64,000 bases of DNA from Phycisphaerae bacterium. Its GTDB lineage: Bacteria; Planctomycetota; Phycisphaerae; UBA1845. How positions within the stretch are numbered: position 1 is the stretch's first letter; each line of letters starts with the position of its first letter. The translations under genes and the position numbers were made by a program. The stretch is taken from NCBI GenBank assembly GCA_028289375.1, contig JANQQK010000028.1, positions 1 to 64,000 on the forward strand. Direction: 5' to 3'. The notes below the pieces were generated by a model that was given only the letters and a program-made list of their open reading frames with translations, ran no database searches and was not told where the DNA came from. Positions 42,720 to 50,240 of the stretch are shown here, one piece after another.

Positions 42720-43520
42720 ATGTCGGATCAGCGGGAACAACTTCGCGATGTCGTCGCGGACTTCTTCGAGACGAATGCGTCACTGGTGGGGCCTGATTTT
42801 GTCCTGGGCGGACAGCGGTTGGCGAGTTCGATCGCGCGGGCGGGCTTGGATGCGGCCATTCGTCGTCGCGTCGGCGCGAAGTTGCCGGCTGTTTACTCCG
42901 CGACGACGTTCGGCGAGCTTGAGGCGGCGTTGACGGGGGACGCGGTGGCAACGTCCAACCCGGCGACGAATGGTTCGCTGACGGGGTTGTTGCGGAACGT
43001 GCCAAACGGTGTGGCGTGTGGTGTCGACGTTGAGTCGATTGCGAACCTGCCGGGCGCCGACGATTATTGGGAACATGAGTTCTACAACACGCATTTTTCC
43101 AACGCCGAGATCGCGTACTGCGTGGCGACGGATGAGCCTCGCGAGCACTTCGCGGCGCGATGGGTGGCCAAGGAAGCGCTGAAAAAATGCGACGGTCGGT
43201 TTCTGGAGACGGACAACAACGTGATACAGGTCGCCGTGGATGAGAACGGCGCGCCGCGACTGGAGTTGCTGCACGGCGACGACACAACCGCGCTGCCCCA
43301 TGCGGTAAGCCTGACGCACACGGCTGAAATGGCTGTGGCGATCGTGGTCACCGGTTCAGCCGGCGAGACGGCCGAGAAGCCGCGGATTGCAGACGCCATT
43401 CCCGTCACCGGATCGGTTTCGGGTTCATCGCCGAAACGCGGGTCGAAAGTGCCGTCGCTTGTGACGTGGGTGGCGTTGGTGTTGGCCGGTTTTGCCTTGT
43501 GGCGGACGTATCAGGGGTGA
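42720..43520 (+). CDS. Carrier-like / phosphopantetheinyl-transferase (AcpS-type) / membrane-anchor fusion
   Basis: 266 residues starting three bases after the E2 gene. Residues 1-75 have the helical size and spacing of an acyl-carrier domain (DVVADFFETNASLVGPDFVL, then TTFGELEAALTG) but lack the GxDSL attachment motif; Ser36/37 in GGQRLASSIA is the only candidate. Residues 95-210 are a 4'-phosphopantetheinyl transferase: GVACGVDVESI, FYNTHFSNAEIAYC, FAARWVAKEALKKC, with Asp103, Glu105 and Glu152/Lys151 for Mg and CoA. A linker and one C-terminal membrane helix (LVTWVALVLAGFALW) follow. I know of no described protein with this order. It suggests carrier activation at the membrane. Confidence 0.75.
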   Translation: MSDQREQLRDVVADFFETNASLVGPDFVLGGQRLASSIARAGLDAAIRRRVGAKLPAVYSATTFGELEAALTGDAVATSNPATNGSLTGLLRNVPNGVACGVDVESIANLPGADDYWEHEFYNTHFSNAEIAYCVATDEPREHFAARWVAKEALKKCDGRFLETDNNVIQVAVDENGAPRLELLHGDDTTALPHAVSLTHTAEMAVAIVVTGSAGETAEKPRIADAIPVTGSVSGSSPKRGSKVPSLVTWVALVLAGFALWRTYQG

Positions 43521-43533
43521 GTGACGGGCAGGC

Positions 43534-44577
43534 ATGACGCAAACGGACGCAACCAATTCGAGCGGTGTTGTTTCGGCGGGCAATGGAGGAAAAAGCCCCG
43601 CCGCCAAGCGCTGCTGGTTCATCCTTCGGGCGCTGATCAGCATTCTGCTGCTGGCCGCGATCGTCCGACAAGTCGGCGACGATGCGCTGATCGCATCGCT
43701 GCAGCGTGGGATGGCGAATTGGGGCTGGCTTCTCGCCGCGATGATCGTTCCGCGCATTATCGGTACCGTGATTTCGACGGTTCGTTGGTTGGCGCTGCTA
43801 CGGGCACAGAACACGTCGGCCACGGTTGGCGACGTCGTTCGGGCGTTGATGATCGGGGCATTCCTGAACTACTTCCTGCCGACCTCGATCGGTGGCGATG
43901 GCTACCGCATGTGGCACATAACCAATGCAACGTCGTGTCGCTATTCGGTCGTGTTGGCCACGATGTTGGTGGAGCGGGGAACAGGGTTGTTGGCAATGTG
44001 CGTGTTGGCGATCGTGGGCGGTCTCTATCGGTGGGAGTGGATGACATCGGTGCCGGCGATCGGTGCGTGTGTTGCGGGCTGCGGCGTGCTGCTGGTGGCA
44101 GGGGTTGTGTTCCTGATCGTCATCAAACCACCGTCCGAAAAACTCGGCGATGGCCCGTTGGGGGTGATTCGTCGATGGCGGAAGTTGGCGGGCGCGATGG
44201 CGGACTTTCGGGATCGCCCGTCGGCGTTGTGGATTGCCTTCGCCTATTCGCTCGCGTTGCAGCTCAACATCGTGTTCCAGTATTGGGCGTTTGCGAAGTG
44301 CGTCGAGATTGACATCACCTTCGACCGATTCCTCATCGTGGTGCCGATAAACACGATCGCGACGATGATTCCGATATCGTTCAACGGGATCGGTGTCCGC
44401 GAATGGGCGACGATCTGGGTGTGTGCACCGCTCGGGGTCGCAAGCGCCGACGCCGCGCTCATCGCGGTTCTGTTTATCGCCAGTGGCTTGTTCCTGGCGG
44501 CCATCGGGGCATTTCTGTTGAATCAGCGAATGGCGTGGATGCCGACAAAGACCGGCGTACAATCTGAGAGCACGTGA
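43534..44577 (+). CDS. LPG-synthase-type (UPF0104/AglD-like) polytopic membrane protein
   Basis: 347 residues with about eight membrane helices: FILRALISILLLAAIVRQVG, VVRALMIGAFLNYFLPTSIG, GDGYRMWHIT, LVERGTGLLAMCVLAIVGGL, and ISFNGIGVREWATIWVCAPL in the family's conserved late loop. The family (lysylphosphatidylglycerol synthase TM domain) includes lipid flippases and proteins coupled to lipid-linked glycan pathways. In this operon it most likely moves the finished lipid-linked product across the inner membrane. Begins 13 bases after the previous gene. Confidence 0.85.
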   Translation: MTQTDATNSSGVVSAGNGGKSPAAKRCWFILRALISILLLAAIVRQVGDDALIASLQRGMANWGWLLAAMIVPRIIGTVISTVRWLALLRAQNTSATVGDVVRALMIGAFLNYFLPTSIGGDGYRMWHITNATSCRYSVVLATMLVERGTGLLAMCVLAIVGGLYRWEWMTSVPAIGACVAGCGVLLVAGVVFLIVIKPPSEKLGDGPLGVIRRWRKLAGAMADFRDRPSALWIAFAYSLALQLNIVFQYWAFAKCVEIDITFDRFLIVVPINTIATMIPISFNGIGVREWATIWVCAPLGVASADAALIAVLFIASGLFLAAIGAFLLNQRMAWMPTKTGVQSEST

Positions 44578-44630
44578 TCCAACCGCGGCGAACCCTGTCA
44601 CGCGGAAACTGATGGATTGGAGTCGCATCG

Positions 44631-45443
44631 ATGTCTGCTTCATCCGCGCCGCCAGCCAAGACCGACAAAACTGGCGACGTTCAGAAATACTGGAACGAGA
44701 ATCCGCTTGGCACGCAGTTTCGGGCCGACGAATCGCTGGAAGTCGGGAGCGAGGCCTACTTTGAGCACATCCGTCCGAGGATGACCGAACGGTTTCCGTG
44801 GATTGTCAAGCTGATTCAAACCAACGGTCCAGTTTTCAAGGGCAAGGACATGCTCGAGGTTGGCTGCGGGATGGGCTTTGATACGCTCATGTGGGCGCAG
44901 CATGGCGTGAACATCACGACGATCGACTTGTCTGACAAGTCCCTCGCACTGGCACGGAAGAACCTTGCACGCAAGAACCTGTCAGCCACGTTCCTCAACG
45001 CGAGCGCGCTCGACTTGCCATTCGCAGATGAGCAGTTCGATGTCGTGTACAGTCGTGGCGTGTTGCATCACACGGGTGATACGCCGCGAGGCATTCGCGA
45101 GGTGCACCGCGTCCTCAAACCCGGTGGAACGGCCTTCATCTGCCACATTTATCGTCGCTACTCGTGGATGTACCTGATTTCGAAGTTTGGCCGCGAGCCG
45201 ATCGAGTTCAAGGATGGCGATCCGCCAGTGACAGATTTCTTCCTGCAACCGGAAGTGCGTGAGATGTTTGCCGACTATGCTCGGTGTGATCTTGAACTGC
45301 AGCACTACCGTGCGATTCCGACGATGCGGGCAGGGTGGAAGGCGACACTGTACAACAAGGCGTTCTGCCCCGTGTTCAACCTGATTCCGACGCCTCTCGC
45401 CAAACTGCTTGCTTACAAGATTACCGTCCGCGCCGTGAAGTAG
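44631..45443 (+). CDS. Class I SAM methyltransferase, cluster copy 3
   Basis: 270 residues. Opening VQKYWNENPLGTQFRADESL, a family variant of the YWN start of copies 1 and 2; MLEVGCGMGFDTLMWAQHGV; TTIDLSDKSLALARKNLARK; DVVYSRGVLHHTGDTPRGIR; and EVHRVLKPGGTAFICHIYRR. It shares with copies 1/2 the tail segment MRAGWKATLYNKAFCPVFNL (RGWKA..YN.xF), so all three come from one ancestor, with this one more diverged. Last gene of the block; 53 bases after the membrane protein and three bases from the convergent MFS gene. Confidence 0.88.
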   Translation: MSASSAPPAKTDKTGDVQKYWNENPLGTQFRADESLEVGSEAYFEHIRPRMTERFPWIVKLIQTNGPVFKGKDMLEVGCGMGFDTLMWAQHGVNITTIDLSDKSLALARKNLARKNLSATFLNASALDLPFADEQFDVVYSRGVLHHTGDTPRGIREVHRVLKPGGTAFICHIYRRYSWMYLISKFGREPIEFKDGDPPVTDFFLQPEVREMFADYARCDLELQHYRAIPTMRAGWKATLYNKAFCPVFNLIPTPLAKLLAYKITVRAVK

Positions 45444-45446
45444 CGA

Positions 45447-46685
45447 TCATCGAACCTGCCCGCGTATACGCAAACCGCGAAGGTAGGGGAGTGTGATCGC
45501 CGCCAGGATGACCTGTGTCATGCCCGCAAGGGCGAAGACGGCGGTGTAGGTCGCCTCTGTCGTGAGATGAGATTCGGTCAGCGCGATCACGCGCCAGCCA
45601 AACATCGGTCCGACAAGGAACCCGAGCGACCCGGCCATGTTGAACCCACCGTATACGCTCGCGCGCTGAGCCTTGGGAGCCAGGTCCGAACAGATGGCCA
45701 GATTCGGCGCGAACATCATTGCGCTCAGCACGCCCGACGCCACCATCAAAACCGGGAGTATGCTCGCCGGAACGACGGCATACAACGCGTAAACGATGCC
45801 GAACAGGAAAGACCCGCCACACATCATCCAGACACGCCCGTATCGATCGGCCAATCGTCCCATCGGATAGCAAAGAATGGCGAACGGCAACATGAACATC
45901 GTGAGCAGTCCGCCGCGATAGGCTGGCGAGAATCCATGAACCTCGGCGAGGAAGAGCACAAAGCTCGATACGATCACGCCGACGCAGAACCGATCGATGA
46001 AGGCGTAGGCATAGGGAACCAGCAATGCACGGTGGCGGCGCAGCAAACGCACAAAGTCGGAGAGCCTCTTGGTGCGTTCCAACGTGTCGGCGTCGCGAAG
46101 GGTGGCCCATGCGACAATGGCTGCGGCCAATGACAATGCAGATCCCAGGTGAAACACCGCAAGCGGGTCTCGCTGCCCGAGCATCCCGCCGATCGGACTT
46201 CCGAACGTTGTCCCGAACATCAACACGCAGCCAACGAGTCCCATCGTTCTGCCACGTCGGGCGGGGTCGGACCAGTCAGATGCCATCGCCATGCAGCATG
46301 AGATGGCGGTGATGTGGGCTGCCCCTTCAAAGAACCGGAAGAACAGCAACGCCTCGAGCGACGTTGCCTTCATCAACAGCCACAGCAGGCAGGAATTCAG
46401 TGCAAGCGCGGCCACCAGGATTGGTTTGCGGCGTCCCATCCGGTCCGCGAGGACGCCGCCAACCGGAGCAGCCACGACAGCCCCAACCATGTTGGCGGAC
46501 ATGAACGCGTGCGTCCAGAAGGAGGACGCCGCGAACCGATCCGCCACCACTTCGCGCAACACCGGCACGATCATCGTGACCGGAAGCATCGTGAGAAACA
46601 GTACGGCTCCGAGCGCAACAGCGGACCGTCGCGTCCACGTCGCGAGGCCAAGCGATTCGTTCATGGTGGAAAGGGTCTGACTCAC
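45447..46685 (-). CDS. Major facilitator superfamily transporter
   Basis: 412 residues, twelve predicted helices, with start GTG 46685 or ATG 46664. MFS motif A is GGVLADRMGRRKPILVAALA in the first half and PMGRLADRYGRVWMMCGGSF in the second; YGGFNMAGSLGFLVGPMFGW lies in helix 11. Drug:H+ antiporter-like. It converges on the biosynthetic block with a three-base gap and could export its product or a related compound, but its own orientation puts it downstream of the beta-barrel/lipoprotein genes. Confidence 0.9.
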   Translation of the reverse strand: MSQTLSTMNESLGLATWTRRSAVALGAVLFLTMLPVTMIVPVLREVVADRFAASSFWTHAFMSANMVGAVVAAPVGGVLADRMGRRKPILVAALALNSCLLWLLMKATSLEALLFFRFFEGAAHITAISCCMAMASDWSDPARRGRTMGLVGCVLMFGTTFGSPIGGMLGQRDPLAVFHLGSALSLAAAIVAWATLRDADTLERTKRLSDFVRLLRRHRALLVPYAYAFIDRFCVGVIVSSFVLFLAEVHGFSPAYRGGLLTMFMLPFAILCYPMGRLADRYGRVWMMCGGSFLFGIVYALYAVVPASILPVLMVASGVLSAMMFAPNLAICSDLAPKAQRASVYGGFNMAGSLGFLVGPMFGWRVIALTESHLTTEATYTAVFALAGMTQVILAAITLPYLRGLRIRGQVR

Positions 46686-46734
46686 TACTCCAGCTTAGCT
46701 CACTTGGCCTCGATTTTCCGTGTCGCCGGTATCG

Positions 46735-46908
46735 CTACGGCAACACGAACGGTGCGACCAGGAAGAGCGTCTCCACGAGGAAGTTGTTGCTCCCGTCGAT
46801 CAGGATCGGGGTCAACTCGGTCAGTAGTTGTCGCGAGCAGCCCGACGGCAGAATCGAGGGCAGGAAAACAGACGTCAACAAGAACGGTTTGATCATGCGT
46901 TTGGTCAT
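46735..46908 (-). CDS. Small lipoprotein
   Basis: 57 residues from ATG 46908, with GGGAGAA six bases upstream. KRMIKPFLLTSVFLPSILPSGC is a lipoprotein signal peptide with Cys at about 24. The mature part has only 34 residues, with a central hydrophobic segment (NNFLVETLFLVAPFVL) that could lie in a membrane. Starts 23 bases after the beta-barrel gene, so cotranscribed. No family recognised; similarly short lipoproteins next to outer-membrane proteins are common in planctomycetes. Confidence 0.6.
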   Translation of the reverse strand: MTKRMIKPFLLTSVFLPSILPSGCSRQLLTELTPILIDGSNNFLVETLFLVAPFVLP

Positions 46909-46931
46909 GGCAAATTCTCCCGGTTGCAGGT

Positions 46932-47990
46932 CTAGAAGCTCAGGATCAGATCGACGGTGACACGCTGGTTGAAAATGTCGTTGCCCGGATTGGAAATCGG
47001 GAACCCGTACGCCGCTCCGAATGAGAGATTCGGCGTGAGCTTCCAACGGAAACCGAGATCACCCCAGAACACGCTGCTCCCGCCGACATCCGACGAGCCG
47101 AGGTTCGTGTAGTCTAGACCGCCAAAATCGACCGGGAACCGGTCAGCATTGCTGAGGTAGTGAATCGCGTGGAGTTCGAACAACGGATAGAACCCAGGGA
47201 GCGTCTCGGGGGCGATCTCCGTGTCGAAATGCAAATCCCAATAGAGGATGTGGTTGCCATCGTTGTGGTCCATCGGAATGCGACCACCAATGGTGCCGGT
47301 GAAATTCAGCCAGTCCCATTTCTTGGCGATGCTGATGAACGGATTCAACTCGTTGGCGCCGGCGTCACCACCCTGAAGGATGTCGCGTGAACCCTGGTGG
47401 ATCTCCCAACGAAGACCACCGGTCAGGACAAAGTCGTTTGTCTCGTCGACGATGAACGCGTACTTCAGGCCGATCGCGAAATCGTTCCAGCCGCTCGCAC
47501 GCGGCAAAATCCCCGCGTTGAACTCGGTGTAGCCATCCTTGGTCGCGATGAACGCGAGGCGATCGGACAACGCCACGCGAATCTGAGCCGCCCATGCGTT
47601 GAGCTGTCCGCCGCCGATCTGCCCGTTGCTCGGGAAATCGTGCCACGCGTAGAACAGCTTCATGTTCGTCTCGATGAACGGGCTTTCGAAGTAAATCGGA
47701 TTGCCGACGTTGTCGGCGAACTTGTCCGACATGTTGGTCGTGGCCCGCATGCCGCTTAGAAACCCGGTCCAAGGCCCTTCGTAACCCGCGAAGATGTTCC
47801 GGTCGCTCAACAGGTACGACGAACCGGGCGAACGCGACATGGAATCTTCCGGCTGCGTCGTCCCGGTCAGACGAAACGATGTGTCGGTGTCCCGCCTGGT
47901 ATCCGCGTCAACAAAAGCGGTCCCACTGAAGAGGACCGCCATCGCACACCAACCACAAAATCCTGATTTCTTCCACCTGACTGCTGTCAT
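46932..47990 (-). CDS. Outer-membrane beta-barrel protein
   Basis: 352 residues taking ATG 47990 (MTAVRWKKSGFCGWCAMAVL; signal peptide about 1-30). The mature protein alternates aromatic/hydrophobic strands with polar loops (FLSGMRATTNMSDKFADN, FAIGLKYAFIVDETNDFVLT, LNFTGTIGGRIPMDHNDG) and ends in VTVDLILSF, the terminal Phe signature of barrels inserted by BamA. Eight to twelve strands are likely. Similar to 'MetA-pathway of phenol degradation'-type uncharacterised barrels. Function unknown. Forms a two-gene unit with the small lipoprotein. Confidence 0.75.
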   Translation of the reverse strand: MTAVRWKKSGFCGWCAMAVLFSGTAFVDADTRRDTDTSFRLTGTTQPEDSMSRSPGSSYLLSDRNIFAGYEGPWTGFLSGMRATTNMSDKFADNVGNPIYFESPFIETNMKLFYAWHDFPSNGQIGGGQLNAWAAQIRVALSDRLAFIATKDGYTEFNAGILPRASGWNDFAIGLKYAFIVDETNDFVLTGGLRWEIHQGSRDILQGGDAGANELNPFISIAKKWDWLNFTGTIGGRIPMDHNDGNHILYWDLHFDTEIAPETLPGFYPLFELHAIHYLSNADRFPVDFGGLDYTNLGSSDVGGSSVFWGDLGFRWKLTPNLSFGAAYGFPISNPGNDIFNQRVTVDLILSF

Positions 47991-48202
47991 GTCTTGTACT
48001 CCCACCGCGCTAGGACGCCGCTGCCCGACTGCTCATACGGACGTCGCCGCCGACTTCGAAAAGTCAAGTACGCCACTCACAATCATCCCGGCCCGCGTCC
48101 ATTATATGAGGGGCGCGGCGCGACGCCAGCGTTGGGGCATGTGAATCTATGTCCGCCAATTGTGAAACCGACATGGACCATCCATGGCACCGTTGACAAC
48201 GA

Positions 48203-49138
48203 TTATCCCTCGACCGTTTCGCCCGTCAGTTTCTGGGAGATGCTCTTGGCGATCAGTTCGTAGACGCGACTCGGGACGACATCGAGCTTGAGGATCGTGG
48301 CGAATTCCTCGACGTCGTTTTCAATCTGCCCCAGCACATGGCTGAGCACTTCGAGGTTCAATTGCACGACCGCCATCGCTTTTTCGCAGGCGGGCAGAAT
48401 CGTTTCCTCGTTGGTGACTTCACAGAGCAGCGTCGCAAGTCCGCATGCCGCGCTCACAATGCGAATGAGGGCGGTGGCGTCTTTGGATGCCTTTGGGGGC
48501 ATCTCTTCGCAACCGACGTGCTCGATGGCCTCGACCATCACCTTGGGTAAGCCCCAGCGATTGAGCACGAGTGACGCGACCTGTTTGTTGGTGACGCCAA
48601 GCACACCTAGTTCCTGTTCGGACAGGTTGGCGGAATTGTGCGGTGAGAAACTCTCCGCAATTGGAGCGTACTTCTCGGGTACGGCCCGCGCGAGCACGAT
48701 CACGCCCACGTTGCTGAGCAGCCCGCACATGAACGCTTCCTCCCGCATATGGGGTGCGATCTGATCAGCGAACCGCGCCGCCAGCACCGCCGTCGACAGT
48801 GAACGCCGCCAGTAATAGGCCACGTCGATGTGTTTCGACCGCGATTGATTGATCTTGTCCACCATGCATCGGCCCATCACGAGCGTGCGAATCCGCTTGA
48901 TGCCAAGCAGCGTCGTCGCCTGCGCAAGAGAGCTGATCTGGCGTGTTACGCCGAAGAGCGGCGAATTGGCCAGACGCAGCACATCGCTGGCGACGCCCGG
49001 ATCGGTCGACAGCAGACTGATGACGTCCTCCTGCTTGTAATTCTCCGCGCGGGTGATTTCCATCAGACGCGTAACAATCTGGGGAGTCGACGGGATGGCG
49101 TCGGAGCGCTCGATGAACTCGAGTATCTTGGAATCCAT
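48203..49138 (-). CDS. HDOD-domain signalling protein
   Basis: 311 residues from ATG 49138, with GAGG nine bases upstream. The HDOD domain fills residues 5-210: IPSTPQIVTRLMEITRAENY, VISLLSTDPGVASDVLRLAN, SPLFGVTRQISSLAQATTLL, MGRCMVDKINQ. Like other HDOD proteins it lacks the HD catalytic pair. The C-terminal 90 residues are helical. HDOD proteins act in chemotaxis, cyclic-di-nucleotide and stress circuits. It diverges from the chemosensory operon, which supports a role in the same pathway. Confidence 0.88.
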   Translation of the reverse strand: MDSKILEFIERSDAIPSTPQIVTRLMEITRAENYKQEDVISLLSTDPGVASDVLRLANSPLFGVTRQISSLAQATTLLGIKRIRTLVMGRCMVDKINQSRSKHIDVAYYWRRSLSTAVLAARFADQIAPHMREEAFMCGLLSNVGVIVLARAVPEKYAPIAESFSPHNSANLSEQELGVLGVTNKQVASLVLNRWGLPKVMVEAIEHVGCEEMPPKASKDATALIRIVSAACGLATLLCEVTNEETILPACEKAMAVVQLNLEVLSHVLGQIENDVEEFATILKLDVVPSRVYELIAKSISQKLTGETVEG

Positions 49139-49567
49139 TACAAACGGCCTCGCAGCTTTTCGGACTTTGGTGGCGTCGACGACGAAAGTCGATACCCACT
49201 CATCAAACATCGACACCGCTCAACCCGCGCTCCAGCTAAATGATGCACTGCATTTTCGGCTGTTCATTCGAGACGGTGACGAATGCCCTTTGACTGCCAA
49301 CGGACCTGCAACGCTCGCCGCGCACGCAATGCGTCCGATAATGACTATCTGCCCATTCTTGAACCCGTCGACCTTCGGGAACTGCCCGGTACACATACGT
49401 TCAAATCGTTAGATCAAGATACACCCGCAAACGAACGATTTATCGTGTAGCGTCACGTCACGCTCGTCCGCACTTGTATCGGGCCTGGCGACGCTGTTGA
49501 GGCGGGCGTTCTCACGTGTCGACGCCCCCGGTCATGAGACGGGTCTCAAGTGAAGGAATGTGAACCG
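49139..49567. other. Divergent intergenic region between the HDOD gene and the che operon
   Basis: About 430 bases without a convincing gene. It must contain both promoters, but I found no good sigma70 pair and no flagellar (sigma28) box. A GGGCGT...ACGCCC inverted repeat lies near 49506-49530, close to the cheW start. Confidence 0.4.
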
Positions 49568-50107
49568 ATGACGACGGCGACCATCGATCAGACGACGAGC
49601 CAGGTGGATGTCAACGAACAATCTGGCGGACAGGACGAAAGCGCCTCGCAGCGTCAGATTGTCAGCTTCCGGCTTGCCAAGGAAGAGTACGGCGTCGACA
49701 TCATGCGCGTTCAGGAGATCATCCTGATGGGCAAGGTCACGCGGATGCCCGAAGTTCCAGACTTCATTCGCGGACTGATCAACCTTCGCGGACACGTCAT
49801 TCCGATCGTCGATCTGCGCATGCGTTTTGGTCTTCAGGCTGGTGCAAACAGTGAAGAGACCCGCATCGTCGTGGTCAATGTCGGCAACCGGACGATCGGA
49901 ATTGTTGTCGATGCTGTGAACGAAGTGCTCCGCATACAGGCGGATCAGATCGAACCACCACCGTCGAGCATTGGCGGCATCGATCAGGAGTACATCCGCG
50001 GACTGGTGAAGCTTGAGAGCAAACTGCTCATCTTGCTGGACATTGAAAACATCCTGAATCAGGACGAGCAGAAGATCCTCGCAGCCAATCCGGCACTGGG
50101 AGCCTAG
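49568..50107 (+). CDS. cheW: CheW chemotaxis adaptor
   Basis: 179 residues from ATG 49568, with AAGGA nine bases upstream. The CheW fold is clear: QIVSFRLAKEEYGVDIMRVQ, EIILMGKVTRMPEVPDFIRG, LINLRGHVIPIVDLRMRFGL, TRIVVVNVGNRTIGIVVDAV and the end VKLESKLLILLDIENIL. An N-terminal tail of about 30 polar residues precedes the domain. Couples the receptor to CheA. First gene of the operon. Confidence 0.95.
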   Translation: MTTATIDQTTSQVDVNEQSGGQDESASQRQIVSFRLAKEEYGVDIMRVQEIILMGKVTRMPEVPDFIRGLINLRGHVIPIVDLRMRFGLQAGANSEETRIVVVNVGNRTIGIVVDAVNEVLRIQADQIEPPPSSIGGIDQEYIRGLVKLESKLLILLDIENILNQDEQKILAANPALGA

Positions 50108-50240
50108 TGCCGACGGCACGTTGGGCGCCAATGTGATAGGAACAAACGAAACCGTCCTGATCGGGGACGGAACAAAGACATAAACGAGACTTCAGTAACG
50201 GAACAAATCCATGGCCACTGGTACCAAGAAGGAAAATGAC

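Noticed and set aside
48006..48202. XerCD dif site near the skew flip
   Set aside because: ATTATATGAG at about 48104 is the only weak resemblance; neither half-site matches the general dif pattern.
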